Made by a program: the position numbers and the translations under genes
The notes under the pieces: model-generated
What the model was told of the DNA's origin: nothing
The model's database searches: none
Seen by the model: only the letters and a program-made list of their open reading frames with translations
NCBI GenBank assembly: GCA_039186015.1
Contig: JBCDAH010000134.1
Span: forward strand, 1 to 12,292
Reading direction: 5' to 3'
Length of the DNA: 12,292 bases
Origin: JBCBWG01 sp039186015
Lineage (GTDB): Bacteria; Pseudomonadota; Alphaproteobacteria; Rhizobiales; Hyphomicrobiaceae
Shown here: piece by piece, positions 6,297-12,292 of the stretch
How the letters are laid out: each line of letters begins with the position of its first letter
Position numbering within the stretch: the stretch's first letter is position 1

Positions 6297-6348
6297 TATT
6301 CGGGCCTTTGTTAGATCATTTCCGAGTCCGGCGGTATCGCTGCGGAGA

Positions 6349-7098
6349 TCACACGATGATCTCTCGCCGGACGACACGGCAGTCCATCTCGAACGCGAGC
6401 CCCTCGATTGGCGGTCGGCAGTAGTGCCAGGTCAGGCCGTGGGCGCCGAGACCGCTGGGTAGGAGAACCTCTTCAACCAGACTGTGAACCGGCTCGACTG
6501 TGTAGACCTGGGCTGACGTGATAACATTGGCGTACATACCGAGTACATCGAGGCGGCGGCGCATTTCGCCTGCGACAAAGTTCGCCTTCTGAACCATGCC
6601 GTTTGGAGAAACGTCGCCCGGCGCAACAATATGATCGCGATAGGTTGCGTGACCTTCCGGAACCTCGCCACTTCCGGCGACGGCACATGTCGGCGGGGCA
6701 TCATTCGACGCCACGGTGTACGCGAATGCGTAGAGAGATGGCGCCGGCGGCGGATCGATCTTGGGGCAGACGTTGGAGCGTGCGACCGGATTGATGCCAT
6801 CCCGCATAATGCCCCACGCTTCGAGCGTGCCCGCGTAGACCTCGTTGAAGGCGCGAAAGCCATCTTCCGTGAACGGTTCTGGCGAGCGGAGTTCACACGC
6901 GCAAAAGGCCGTCAATGGTCGCCCGATCGCATTCAGATGGGCGGCGATAACATCGAAGCCGTCAGCCAGTTGAATGGGCTCGCGCAGTCGGGCGTGGATG
7001 ATCTCGAATCCCGGTTCGGCAGCAACACCGGCCGAATACTGAAACACGCCCGGGGCGTAGCGATAACCGCCGGGTTGAAATGGCACTGCCTGCGTCAT
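6349..7098 (-). CDS. Uncharacterised protein with two RidA/YjgF-like halves
   Basis: The protein has 249 residues when started at the ATG at 7098 (MTQAVPFQPGGYRYAPGVFQYS). The frame continues upstream to a GTG at 7176, but the extra 26 residues look non-family. Two halves share a pattern. Residues about 25-130 have a helix of spaced hydrophobics, FNEVYAGTLEAWG, then NPVARSNVCP. Residues about 138-245 have MVQKANFVAGEMRRRLDVLG, TSAQVYTV, LTWHYCRPPIEGLAFEMDCR. The 'many-residue helix, VYT strand, aromatic or R-containing strand, EMD/E strand' order resembles the RidA (YjgF) fold, whose members often deaminate enamines or imines or bind small metabolites. I recall similar proteins annotated as aminomuconate-deaminase-like, but cannot assign a reaction. 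It is transcribed divergently from fabI and converges on the SDR gene. Confidence 0.7.
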   Translation of the reverse strand: MTQAVPFQPGGYRYAPGVFQYSAGVAAEPGFEIIHARLREPIQLADGFDVIAAHLNAIGRPLTAFCACELRSPEPFTEDGFRAFNEVYAGTLEAWGIMRDGINPVARSNVCPKIDPPPAPSLYAFAYTVASNDAPPTCAVAGSGEVPEGHATYRDHIVAPGDVSPNGMVQKANFVAGEMRRRLDVLGMYANVITSAQVYTVEPVHSLVEEVLLPSGLGAHGLTWHYCRPPIEGLAFEMDCRVVRREIIV

Positions 7099-7297
7099 CA
7101 CCGTCACTCTCATGGATCTTGCCAGGTACAGATCGCACCATTTCATGGACTTGCAGAAAGGTGAAATCCGAGACACTTGGCCCGAATGGGCGAAGCGATG
7201 CCTCTGACGGCGGAGATGATCTCAATGGCCGTGTTGTCGCTGCTCATCCTTCAGCGATGTGCTCAGTCGGTGTGCTTGCAGCGGCGGGCAGGCGGCA

Positions 7298-7311
7298 TTG
7301 ACGGTAGTCAA
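7298..7311. promoter_or_regulatory. FNR/FixK/Anr-type box (anaerobox)
   Basis: TTGAC-GGTA-GTCAA is a perfect 14-bp dyad fitting the FNR/FixK family consensus TTGA-N6-TCAA. It lies 134 bp upstream of the fabI ATG. These regulators activate genes under low oxygen, typically from a site centred near -41.5. A start near 7343-7346 would leave a leader of about 100 nt. The gene set downstream (acyl phosphate plus kinase) fits oxygen-limited ATP generation. Confidence 0.55.
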
Positions 7312-7365
7312 TTCCTGCACCCCAGCATTGTGTTAGGCGGGTGTCGTTGTCATCGAACGAGACCT

Positions 7366-7386
7366 TTGACCGGCTAGTCAGGTCAA
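7366..7386. promoter_or_regulatory. Dyad TTGACC-N9-GGTCAA, candidate operator
   Basis: There is a perfect 6+6 bp inverted repeat, with a nested TGAC-N6-GTCA inside it. It lies 60-80 bp before the fabI start and downstream of the anaerobox, about where a repressor could act on the transcription start region or where a leader stem could form. The cognate regulator is unknown. Confidence 0.4.
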
Positions 7387-7405
7387 TTGGTTTTCATATC
7401 AGCGA

Positions 7406-7422
7406 TGTCGCATCCTGCGACA
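7406..7422. promoter_or_regulatory. Leader hairpin TGTCGCA-TCC-TGCGACA before fabI
   Basis: A perfect 7-bp stem around TCC ends 23 nt before the fabI ATG and 13 nt before its AGAGG Shine-Dalgarno. It could be a binding dyad or a leader hairpin affecting translation or mRNA stability. No T-run follows, so it is not a terminator. Confidence 0.45.
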
Positions 7423-7445
7423 CTGCGGAGACTCCAGAGGCCACC

Positions 7446-8210
7446 ATGTTTTCGCTCGAAGGTCGCAAAGCGCTGGTCGTCGGTGTTGCGAATGATCAGT
7501 CAATCGCGTGGGGATGCGCCAGCGCCTTGCGCGCTCAGGGCGCCGATCTCGCCATTACCTACTTGAATGCCAAGGCAGAGCCGTATGTGCGCCCGCTGGC
7601 TGAGCGGCTCGAAGCCGATCTCATCCTGCCGCTGGACGTCCGTAATGATGCGGAAATGGATAGCGTCTTTTCGGAAATCCGCGATCGGTGGGGGAGCTTG
7701 GATATTGTGCTCCATTCCATCGCGTTCTGCCCAAAAGAGGATCTCCACGGTCGGGTTGTCGACTGTTCCCGCGAAGGCTTCAACGTTGCCATGGACATTT
7801 CCGTGCATTCGTTCCTGCGGATGATACAGCGCGCTGAGCCCCTGATGCCGCACGGCGGAACGTGCATGACGGTCTCGTTCTATGGCTCCGAAAAAGTCGT
7901 TGAGCATTACAACATCATGGGCCCTGTCAAAGCTGCGCTCGAGTCCGTCACCCGCTATGCGGCTGCTGAACTGGGGCCGAAAGGCATTTCGGTGCACGCA
8001 CTGTCGCCGGGGCCGCTGAAAACCCGGGCAGCAAGCGGGATTGCCGACTTTGATGAGCTGCTTGATCGAACCGCAGAACGCACGCCAACGCATCAACTGG
8101 CGACAATCGAGGATGTCGGGGCTTATGCGGCATTCCTGGCGAGCCGCAGCGCCGCAAACGTGACCGGCGGCATTCATATGATCGACGGTGGCTATCACAT
8201 CGTCGGCTAG
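7446..8210 (+). CDS. fabI: Enoyl-[acyl-carrier-protein] reductase, FabI family
   Basis: The protein has 254 residues, near the usual 255-270. It opens with MFSLEGRKALVVGVANDQSIAWGCA, the FabI glycine-rich NADH site, and has the HSIAF strand. The catalytic tyrosines lie at Y146 (SFYGSEK) and Y155, with K162 in Y155-x6-K162 (HYNIMGPVK), matching E. coli FabI Y146/Y156/K163. The end is GGIHMIDGGYHIVG. The ATG at 7446 has AGAGG (7436-7440); the frame is open for 35 codons upstream, but the family begins at MFSLEG. FabI reduces the enoyl double bond using NADH. This copy heads an operon with a MaoC-phosphotransacylase fusion and a kinase, not fatty-acid synthesis genes, so it may be a second FabI acting on short enoyl-CoA or ACP thioesters. 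That role is inference. Confidence 0.93.
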   Translation: MFSLEGRKALVVGVANDQSIAWGCASALRAQGADLAITYLNAKAEPYVRPLAERLEADLILPLDVRNDAEMDSVFSEIRDRWGSLDIVLHSIAFCPKEDLHGRVVDCSREGFNVAMDISVHSFLRMIQRAEPLMPHGGTCMTVSFYGSEKVVEHYNIMGPVKAALESVTRYAAAELGPKGISVHALSPGPLKTRAASGIADFDELLDRTAERTPTHQLATIEDVGAYAAFLASRSAANVTGGIHMIDGGYHIVG

Positions 8211-8231
8211 TAAAACGCCGGAGGCGATCAC

Positions 8232-8351
8232 ATGTTCAGGCCGTTGGGTCTTACGGGTTCGCCGGGAGAGCGGGCGATACATACGAGGGTTGATCGGGCG
8301 ATGCGCGCATTGGGCACCTTACGGCTTGTTGTTCGGGCGGCTGCAGCGTGA
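8232..8351 (+). CDS. Small ORF (39 codons) coupled to the MaoC-Pta gene
   Basis: An ATG at 8232 follows a perfect GGAGG (8220-8224) at seven bases, the best-placed Shine-Dalgarno in this operon. The frame runs 39 codons (MFRPLGLTGSPGERAIHTRV...VVRAAA) to a TGA at 8349-8351, whose A is the first base of the next gene's ATG (TGATG). The peptide is basic, has no membrane helix or signal peptide, and resembles nothing I know. Because the MaoC-Pta start has no SD of its own, this ORF may mainly deliver ribosomes to it. Third-position GC is only about 60 percent, so selection on the peptide itself is uncertain. It could alternatively be a decayed gene remnant. Confidence 0.5.
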   Translation: MFRPLGLTGSPGERAIHTRVDRAMRALGTLRLVVRAAAA

Positions 8352-9733
8352 TGCGGCAAACCAGTACCCCTTGGGATCAGCTTGAGGTCGGCCAGTCCGC
8401 GCAGCTTGAACGGTTGTGCGTGGCGGACGATCTCTATGTGTTCGCGCATGCGTCTGGGAACTTCAACCCGATGCATCTGCCCGAACACGACGGGGATGGC
8501 GATGGTCAGCGAGAAGCGATTGCACCATCGATGTGGGTTGCGTCGCTGATTTCAGCTGTTCTCGGCAATATTCTGCCCGGGCCCGGTACGCTCTATCGCA
8601 GCCAACGTCTGACCTTCCTGTACCGCGCCCATGCCGGCGATCACCTGATTGCGCATGTGCGGCTTGTCAGAAAGGGCGACGCGCGATTGGCCGTATTCGA
8701 GACGTGGGTTGAGCGTGACGACGGTGTCAGAATTGCCGAGGGCGAGGCGCAGGTTACCGCGCCGGCCTCCAAGCTCAGCTATGATTTGGATGACGTGCCA
8801 GGGCTGCTCGTTCAGCGACATGTGCACTTTGATCGCTTGCTCGCGGATGCCGAACCGTTGCCGCCAATTCCGACGGCGGTTGTCGCACCGGAAGAGCCGA
8901 ATGCGCTTGGCGGTGCCGTCCTGGCAGCGCGTCATACCCTGATCGCCCCCATTCTCATCGGGTGCCAAAGCAAAATCTCGGAAGCTGCGAAGCAGATCGA
9001 GGTGGACATTTCCGCGTTCGAGGTTGTCGACGTTGCCGACCATGATTTGGCTGCGTCTCGTGCGGTGGCCCTCGTTCACGACGGGCGTGCCCGTGCGGTG
9101 ATGAAGGGGCATTTGCATACCGACCAGCTGTTAAATCATGTCGTGAAGCGTGACGGGGGGCTGCGGACCGGGCGCCGCCTGTCGCACGTGTTTGTCATGG
9201 ACGTGCCGGGCCTCGATCATCTTCTGCTGGTGACGGACGCTGCGATCAACATTTCCCCGGATCTCGAAACCAAAGTCGACATCACGCAAAATGCCATCGA
9301 CTTGGCCATCGCGCTTGGGATCGAGACGCCCAAAGTCGGTGTGCTCTCGGCCGTTGAGACGGTGAATACCAAGATTCCGTCCACGCTTGATGCGGCCATC
9401 CTGTCGAAAATGGCCGACCGTGGTCAAATCACGGGTGGCCTGGTTGACGGGCCGCTTGCCATGGACAATGCCATGGACATCGAGGCGGCCCGCACGAAGG
9501 GCATCAAGTCCATGGTGGCCGGGCGTGCCGATGTACTGGTTGTCCCGAATCTCGAAGCTGGAAACATGCTTGCCAAAGAGTTGACCTTCGTTGCGCATGC
9601 CGAGGCAGGCGGTTTGGTGATGGGGGCACGCTGCCCCATCATTCTGACCAGTCGCGCCGATGATGACCGGGCCCGTCTTGCATCCTGCGCTGTCGCCGCG
9701 CTGTACGATGCACGCGGCCGTGGAGTGCGATGA
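8351..9733 (+). CDS. MaoC-like hydratase / phosphate acyltransferase fusion
   Basis: The protein has 460 residues. Residues about 5-145 form a MaoC-like (R)-enoyl-CoA hydratase hot-dog domain with the signature FAHASGNFNPMHL (31-43) and the PSMWVASLISAVLGNILPGPGTLYRSQ region. Residues about 150-456 are a phosphate acetyl/butyryltransferase, with TAVVAPEEPNALGGAV, AVMKGHLHTDQLL, GLVDGPLAMDNA, VPNLEAGNMLAKEL and PIILTSRAD. The fusion is a known protein type (enoyl-CoA hydratase/phosphate acetyltransferase). In the hydratase signature the usual catalytic Asp of GD-x-NP-x-H is Asn37 while His42 is kept. The ATG at 8351 overlaps the upstream TGA; an in-frame GTG at 8348 is less likely. The product would be acyl phosphate from acyl-CoA, passed to the kinase encoded next with a 4-bp overlap. 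Confidence 0.92.
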   Translation: MRQTSTPWDQLEVGQSAQLERLCVADDLYVFAHASGNFNPMHLPEHDGDGDGQREAIAPSMWVASLISAVLGNILPGPGTLYRSQRLTFLYRAHAGDHLIAHVRLVRKGDARLAVFETWVERDDGVRIAEGEAQVTAPASKLSYDLDDVPGLLVQRHVHFDRLLADAEPLPPIPTAVVAPEEPNALGGAVLAARHTLIAPILIGCQSKISEAAKQIEVDISAFEVVDVADHDLAASRAVALVHDGRARAVMKGHLHTDQLLNHVVKRDGGLRTGRRLSHVFVMDVPGLDHLLLVTDAAINISPDLETKVDITQNAIDLAIALGIETPKVGVLSAVETVNTKIPSTLDAAILSKMADRGQITGGLVDGPLAMDNAMDIEAARTKGIKSMVAGRADVLVVPNLEAGNMLAKELTFVAHAEAGGLVMGARCPIILTSRADDDRARLASCAVAALYDARGRGVR

Positions 9734-10908
9734 TGACCGAGTGCTTGCTGACCCTGAACGCCGGGTCCTCGTCGATCAAGTTTGCCGTCTATGAGCCGGA
9801 CCAGGAGCCGCGCGAGCTGGCGAGAGGGCAGGTGGAGAACCTGGGCGCGGCCGCTCGCCTCGTCCTGTCTGCTTCCGATGGCGTCAAGGAGGAGCACGAG
9901 CTCGGCAAGACGGACCATTCCGCAGCGCTACAGGCTATTCTCTCACGTGCGCGGGAGCGGTTTGGCGACTGGACGGTCAGCGGGGTCGGTCATCGGATTG
10001 CGCATGGTGGCACCGATTTTGTCGAACCGCGTGAACTCGACACGGACACCTTGGACAAGTTGCGGGCGCTGGAACCGCTTGCGCCTCTGCATCAACCGCA
10101 CAATCTTGCTGCGGTGGCCGCGGCACAGCAGGTGTTCCCCGACGCCCTGCAGGTCGGCTGTTTCGACACGGCGTTCCATCGCGATCACCCGTGGGTCAAC
10201 GACACATTTGCGTTGCCGCGGCGCTATTTCGATCAAGGCGTGCGTCGCTACGGGTTCCACGGCCTGTCCTACGACTACGTGACAGGTGCGCTGCGGAGCA
10301 TTGCACCATCTGTTGCCGAGGGGCGTGTCGTGATTGCGCACCTCGGGAACGGCGCCTCGATGTGCGCGATTCAGGATGGCAAGAGTATCGCGTCGACCAT
10401 GGGGTTTTCCGCGCTCGACGGCCTTCCGATGGGGACACGTTGCGGCCAGCTCGATCCCGGCGTCATGCTCTACCTGTTGGACTCCGAAAAGTTGTCGAGT
10501 GCGGAAATCGCAACGCTGCTCTATCAGGAGAGCGGCCTCAAGGGTCTGTCTGGCTTGACGCACGATATGCGATCTCTGGAAGCGTCGGATTTGCCGGAGG
10601 CGCGCCAGGCGATCGACTACTTCGTCTTTCGGATTCGACGCGAAATCGGGGCAAGTTGCGCCGTCCTGGGCGGCCTGGACGCCCTGGTGTTCTGCGGTGG
10701 GATTGGCGAGAACTCGCCCTATGTCCGTGCACGAACTTGCGAAAACATGGACTGGATCGGGCTTTCCATCGATGCCCAGCGGAACGCAAAAAATGTTCTG
10801 AATGTCTCCGCCGGGCCGGTTCCAATTCTGGTCGTGCCGACGGACGAAGAGCGTGTCATTGCGCGCGCGATCGTGCAGCTCCTTGGGCACGCGCCGCAGC
10901 TGGCGTGA
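9730..10908 (+). CDS. ackA: Acetate kinase family (acetate/propionate/butyrate kinase)
   Basis: The protein has about 392 residues. It belongs to the ASKHA-fold acetate kinase family, with LNAGSSSIKF at the N-terminus, R88 in GHRIAHGG, D145 in CFDTAFH, H176 in YGFHGLSYDYV, R236 in MGTRCGQLDPG, and the terminal PTDEERVIAR with Glu372-373 (numbered from the ATG at 9733). All known catalytic positions appear present. The enzyme interconverts acyl phosphate + ADP and acid + ATP in the cytoplasm. Two ATGs overlap the Pta stop (9730 and 9733); GGAG at 9722-9725 gives seven-base spacing to the second, so 9733 may be the true start. It is last in the operon and is followed by a terminator-like hairpin. 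Chain-length preference (acetate, propionate or butyrate) cannot be read from the sequence. Confidence 0.94.
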   Translation: MMTECLLTLNAGSSSIKFAVYEPDQEPRELARGQVENLGAAARLVLSASDGVKEEHELGKTDHSAALQAILSRARERFGDWTVSGVGHRIAHGGTDFVEPRELDTDTLDKLRALEPLAPLHQPHNLAAVAAAQQVFPDALQVGCFDTAFHRDHPWVNDTFALPRRYFDQGVRRYGFHGLSYDYVTGALRSIAPSVAEGRVVIAHLGNGASMCAIQDGKSIASTMGFSALDGLPMGTRCGQLDPGVMLYLLDSEKLSSAEIATLLYQESGLKGLSGLTHDMRSLEASDLPEARQAIDYFVFRIRREIGASCAVLGGLDALVFCGGIGENSPYVRARTCENMDWIGLSIDAQRNAKNVLNVSAGPVPILVVPTDEERVIARAIVQLLGHAPQLA

Positions 10909-10922
10909 AAAAACCGCACCTG

Positions 10923-10967
10923 GCACGACGGCGATCATCGCGTGTGCTTGCGCCGTGCTGCATTTTT
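10923..10967 (+). terminator. Probable rho-independent terminator after ackA
   Basis: GCACGACGGCG (10923-10933) can pair with CGCCGTGCTGC (10951-10961): six pairs next to the loop, a two-base mismatch, then three more. ATTTTTG follows directly. It lies 15 nt after the ackA stop. The 17-nt loop holds a smaller GCGAT/ATCGC dyad. The imperfect stem limits confidence. Confidence 0.55.
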
Positions 10968-11169
10968 GTTGGACCCGGTCCAGATCAGCTGCCCGTCGTC
11001 CCGGCCGCTCCGTCATCTTGGCCGGCTGCTTGTTTCATCATACCGTGACCCAATCAACCAGCTCGAACCGAAAGAGCGCGGTGTGTGACGGCGAAGCGCT
11101 TTCACAATGCGTGGAAATGCACTAGCCGGGTGCACCATAAATTTGTCCTTTCAACTTCGGGAGAACGTG

Positions 11170-11607
11170 TTGCAATCACGCAAGCTAACAGACGACGTAT
11201 CGGTTGCTCCGCAGTTGACGGTCGACGATGTGGCCGAAGCGGCGGCCGCAGGGTTTCAATCGTTGATTTGTCATCGGCCAGATGGTGAAGCGCCTGGGCA
11301 AACAGACTATGCCGCAATTGCCGCGGCTGCCGAAGCGGCCGGTCTGGTCGTGCACTATCAGCCTGTCGTTTCCGGCAGAATGACAGATGTGGACGCCGAT
11401 ACGTTCGCCGACTTCATCCGTGAGCTGCCGAAACCGATTTTGGCCTACTGCCGGACCGGCACGCGCTGTACGGCGCTGTGGGCGCTGGCGTCTGCCGGCG
11501 GCCCAATGTCCGTCGAGGAAATCCTCAAGAGTGCCGCGGATGCCGGCTATGACATGGCTGCGTTGGGGCCGGCGTTAGAGGCCCGCGTGGCGCGCTCCAA
11601 AGATTGA
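11170..11607 (+). CDS. DUF442 / TIGR01244-type rhodanese-like protein
   Basis: This is a 145-residue protein whose opening RKLTDDVSVAPQLTVDDVAEAAAAGFQSLICHRPDGE matches the DUF442 (beta-lactamase-hydrolase-like / TIGR01244) family. The active-site loop CRTGTRC begins at C94 within LAYCRTGTRC, a CX4R loop like that of rhodaneses and cysteine phosphatases. Relatives are linked to sulfide or persulfide metabolism, where the cysteine carries sulfane sulfur; phosphatase activity has also been considered. The TTG at 11170 fits GGGAG (11159-11163) at six bases and gives the family-like N-terminus. A GTG at 11167 is three bases from the SD, and the open frame upstream to 11107 has no family match. 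No sulfide-quinone oxidoreductase is visible nearby. It converges on the DUF4340 gene. Confidence 0.82.
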   Translation: MQSRKLTDDVSVAPQLTVDDVAEAAAAGFQSLICHRPDGEAPGQTDYAAIAAAAEAAGLVVHYQPVVSGRMTDVDADTFADFIRELPKPILAYCRTGTRCTALWALASAGGPMSVEEILKSAADAGYDMAALGPALEARVARSKD

Positions 11608-11674
11608 TGGACCGCGCCGTTGCTGCCGCCGGGACAATGCCGATGCCGTGTCGAAAGCCAATTGTCTTTCAGCT

Positions 11675-12292
11675 TTAGCTGCCGGCTTCCGTCGTGAGGT
11701 CGTTCGGCGTCCACCAGAACAGTTCTGCGTCGCGAGACGACAGCTGAAACTCGAAACCTTTGGCTTTCTCTGTCAGCTTTTTGACCAGGTCTTCAGACGC
11801 TTTATCGGACGACACGGCTTCAACACGGAACCAGTTGTCGTCCCCTTTTGCCTTGTTGAGTGCGGTCAGCGTAATTTTCACGCCGTCCTTCGCCTCGATC
11901 GTCAGGACCGGTCCTTCGGCTTTGCTATCTGCTTTTGCCTTGCGCACGTCCGCGAACGATAGCGGGGCCACCAAACGGGCCAGTCGCGTCATTTTTGCCG
12001 GGTCAGTTTTACGTTTCTCGGGCACCGTCGTGAGGTCAAGCTTGTCGCCGTTGCGGGAAACTTCAAAAACGGGCTTGTCCTCGGCCATGGCCGTGACTTT
12101 GAGAACCTTGGCGTTTTCGACCGACGTCAGACTGGTATCAAACCAGGCTGAGCGACCGGACGGGACGTTGACCGTTCCGCGCACGAGGTAGGCTTGTGTA
12201 TCACTCGCGTTGCGCACGTATTGACCGCCGCGTGTGCCGCCGACCGTGAATTCGCGCCGGCCAGCAATCACGTCGGCAACGACGCGATCGCC
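11675..12292 (-). CDS. DUF4340-type protein, partial (N-terminus beyond window)
   Basis: The minus-strand frame is open from the window edge (GDRVVADVIAGRREFTVGG) to a TAA at 11675-11677, giving about 205 residues of the C-terminal part. It contains YLVRGTVNVPSGRSAWFDTSL..., a beta-rich pattern with repeated VxKVTAM / VFEVSRNGDKLDLTTVP strands, and a lysine-rich, charged C-terminal region ending FWWTPNDL. This fits DUF4340 proteins, which have an N-terminal membrane anchor and a periplasmic beta-rich region and usually lie next to GldG/ABC-2 type exporter genes. The anchor and those neighbours would be to the right, outside the window. The assignment is from pattern memory. No transmembrane segment is seen in the visible part. 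Confidence 0.65.
   Translation of the reverse strand, partial: GDRVVADVIAGRREFTVGGTRGGQYVRNASDTQAYLVRGTVNVPSGRSAWFDTSLTSVENAKVLKVTAMAEDKPVFEVSRNGDKLDLTTVPEKRKTDPAKMTRLARLVAPLSFADVRKAKADSKAEGPVLTIEAKDGVKITLTALNKAKGDDNWFRVEAVSSDKASEDLVKKLTEKAKGFEFQLSSRDAELFWWTPNDLTTEAGS

Larger units (their letters stand above)
5994..6348. other. Intergenic stretch between converging genes, REP-like palindromes
   Basis: No convincing gene lies here. The overlapping short frames on both strands change with every register and follow the palindromes. The stretch holds CTGCTAACACGCCGAGT (6037-6053), a 16/17 match to 185-201, and two palindromic units of the ATCCCGG/CCGGGAT type (6143-6159 and 6243-6296). It separates the SDR gene from the minus-strand RidA-like gene and may also serve for termination, although no T-run accompanies the hairpins. 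Confidence 0.6.
7099..7445. promoter_or_regulatory. Divergent intergenic region, RidA-like gene / fabI
   Basis: This 347-nt gap lies between two divergent genes and carries three strong dyads on the fabI side: 7298-7311, 7366-7386 and 7406-7422. Apparent short frames within it lack family resemblance or a usable SD. It most likely contains promoters in both directions. I could not fix -10 boxes with confidence; TGTTAG at 7331-7336 is a weak candidate for the fabI side. Confidence 0.6.

Noticed and set aside
7177..7377. 66-codon + strand ORF upstream of fabI
   Set aside because: It has no credible SD, the peptide is low in protein-like pattern, and it covers the anaerobox and promoter region.
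9943..11016. 357-codon minus-strand ORF
   Set aside because: It is antisense to acetate kinase, whose catalytic residues are all in frame; the minus-strand product has no recognisable domain.
11001..11033. CCGGCC/GGCCGG hairpin followed by CTGCTTGTTT as a second terminator
   Set aside because: The stem is only 6 bp with a 13-nt loop and the T-run is interrupted; the hairpin at 10923-10967 is better.
10191..11048. 285-codon + strand ORF in another frame of ackA
   Set aside because: It overlaps the ackA coding frame, is Arg/Cys-rich, and lacks any motif or SD.

Overview
The window reads as chromosomal DNA of a GC-rich alphaproteobacterium. The strongest taxonomic clue is the Usg-family gene near the left end, a family I know mainly from Alphaproteobacteria. 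The FabI / MaoC-phosphotransacylase / acetate kinase block is also familiar from that class, and codon use is GC-rich. No rRNA, tRNA, CRISPR array or phage module was seen.

Left part (1-2382). A gene-poor 5' stretch with short repeats is followed by a Usg-family gene (304-585, +) facing a TPR protein (627-1076, -). Then comes a patch of probable accessory DNA: a truncated IS transposase start (1138-1287, -), two small AT-richer membrane-protein genes (1357-1593 and 1597-1863, -), and about 0.5 kb without a convincing gene but rich in hairpins and possible IS-end repeats.

Centre-left (2383-5993). A tight three-gene + strand operon encodes a PIG3/zeta-crystallin-type quinone oxidoreductase with a triplicated LPDT N-terminus, an acetolactate-synthase-like thiamine diphosphate enzyme, and a short-chain dehydrogenase. 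The substrate is unknown. The spacing suggests one pathway that makes or breaks a C-C bond and then carries out NAD(P)H reductions. Next is an intergenic stretch holding nested palindromes of REP type, then a converging gene for a protein that looks like two fused RidA/YjgF-like halves (6349-7098, -).

Centre-right (7099-10967). A 347-nt divergent promoter region holds a perfect TTGAC-N4-GTCAA dyad (FNR/FixK-type 'anaerobox') and two further dyads. It is followed by fabI, a 39-codon small ORF with a strong Shine-Dalgarno, a MaoC-hydratase/phosphate acyltransferase fusion, and an acetate/butyrate-type kinase. The last three are chained by overlapping stop/start codons, and a hairpin-plus-T-run terminator follows. 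Together these could convert a 3-hydroxyacyl-CoA or enoyl-CoA to a saturated acyl-CoA, then to acyl phosphate, then to the acid plus ATP. That would be an oxygen-limited redox and energy outlet. The anaerobox supports this reading, but the substrate is inferred.

Right end (11170-12292). A DUF442/rhodanese-like protein (+) converges on a DUF4340-type protein (-) whose N-terminus lies beyond the window.
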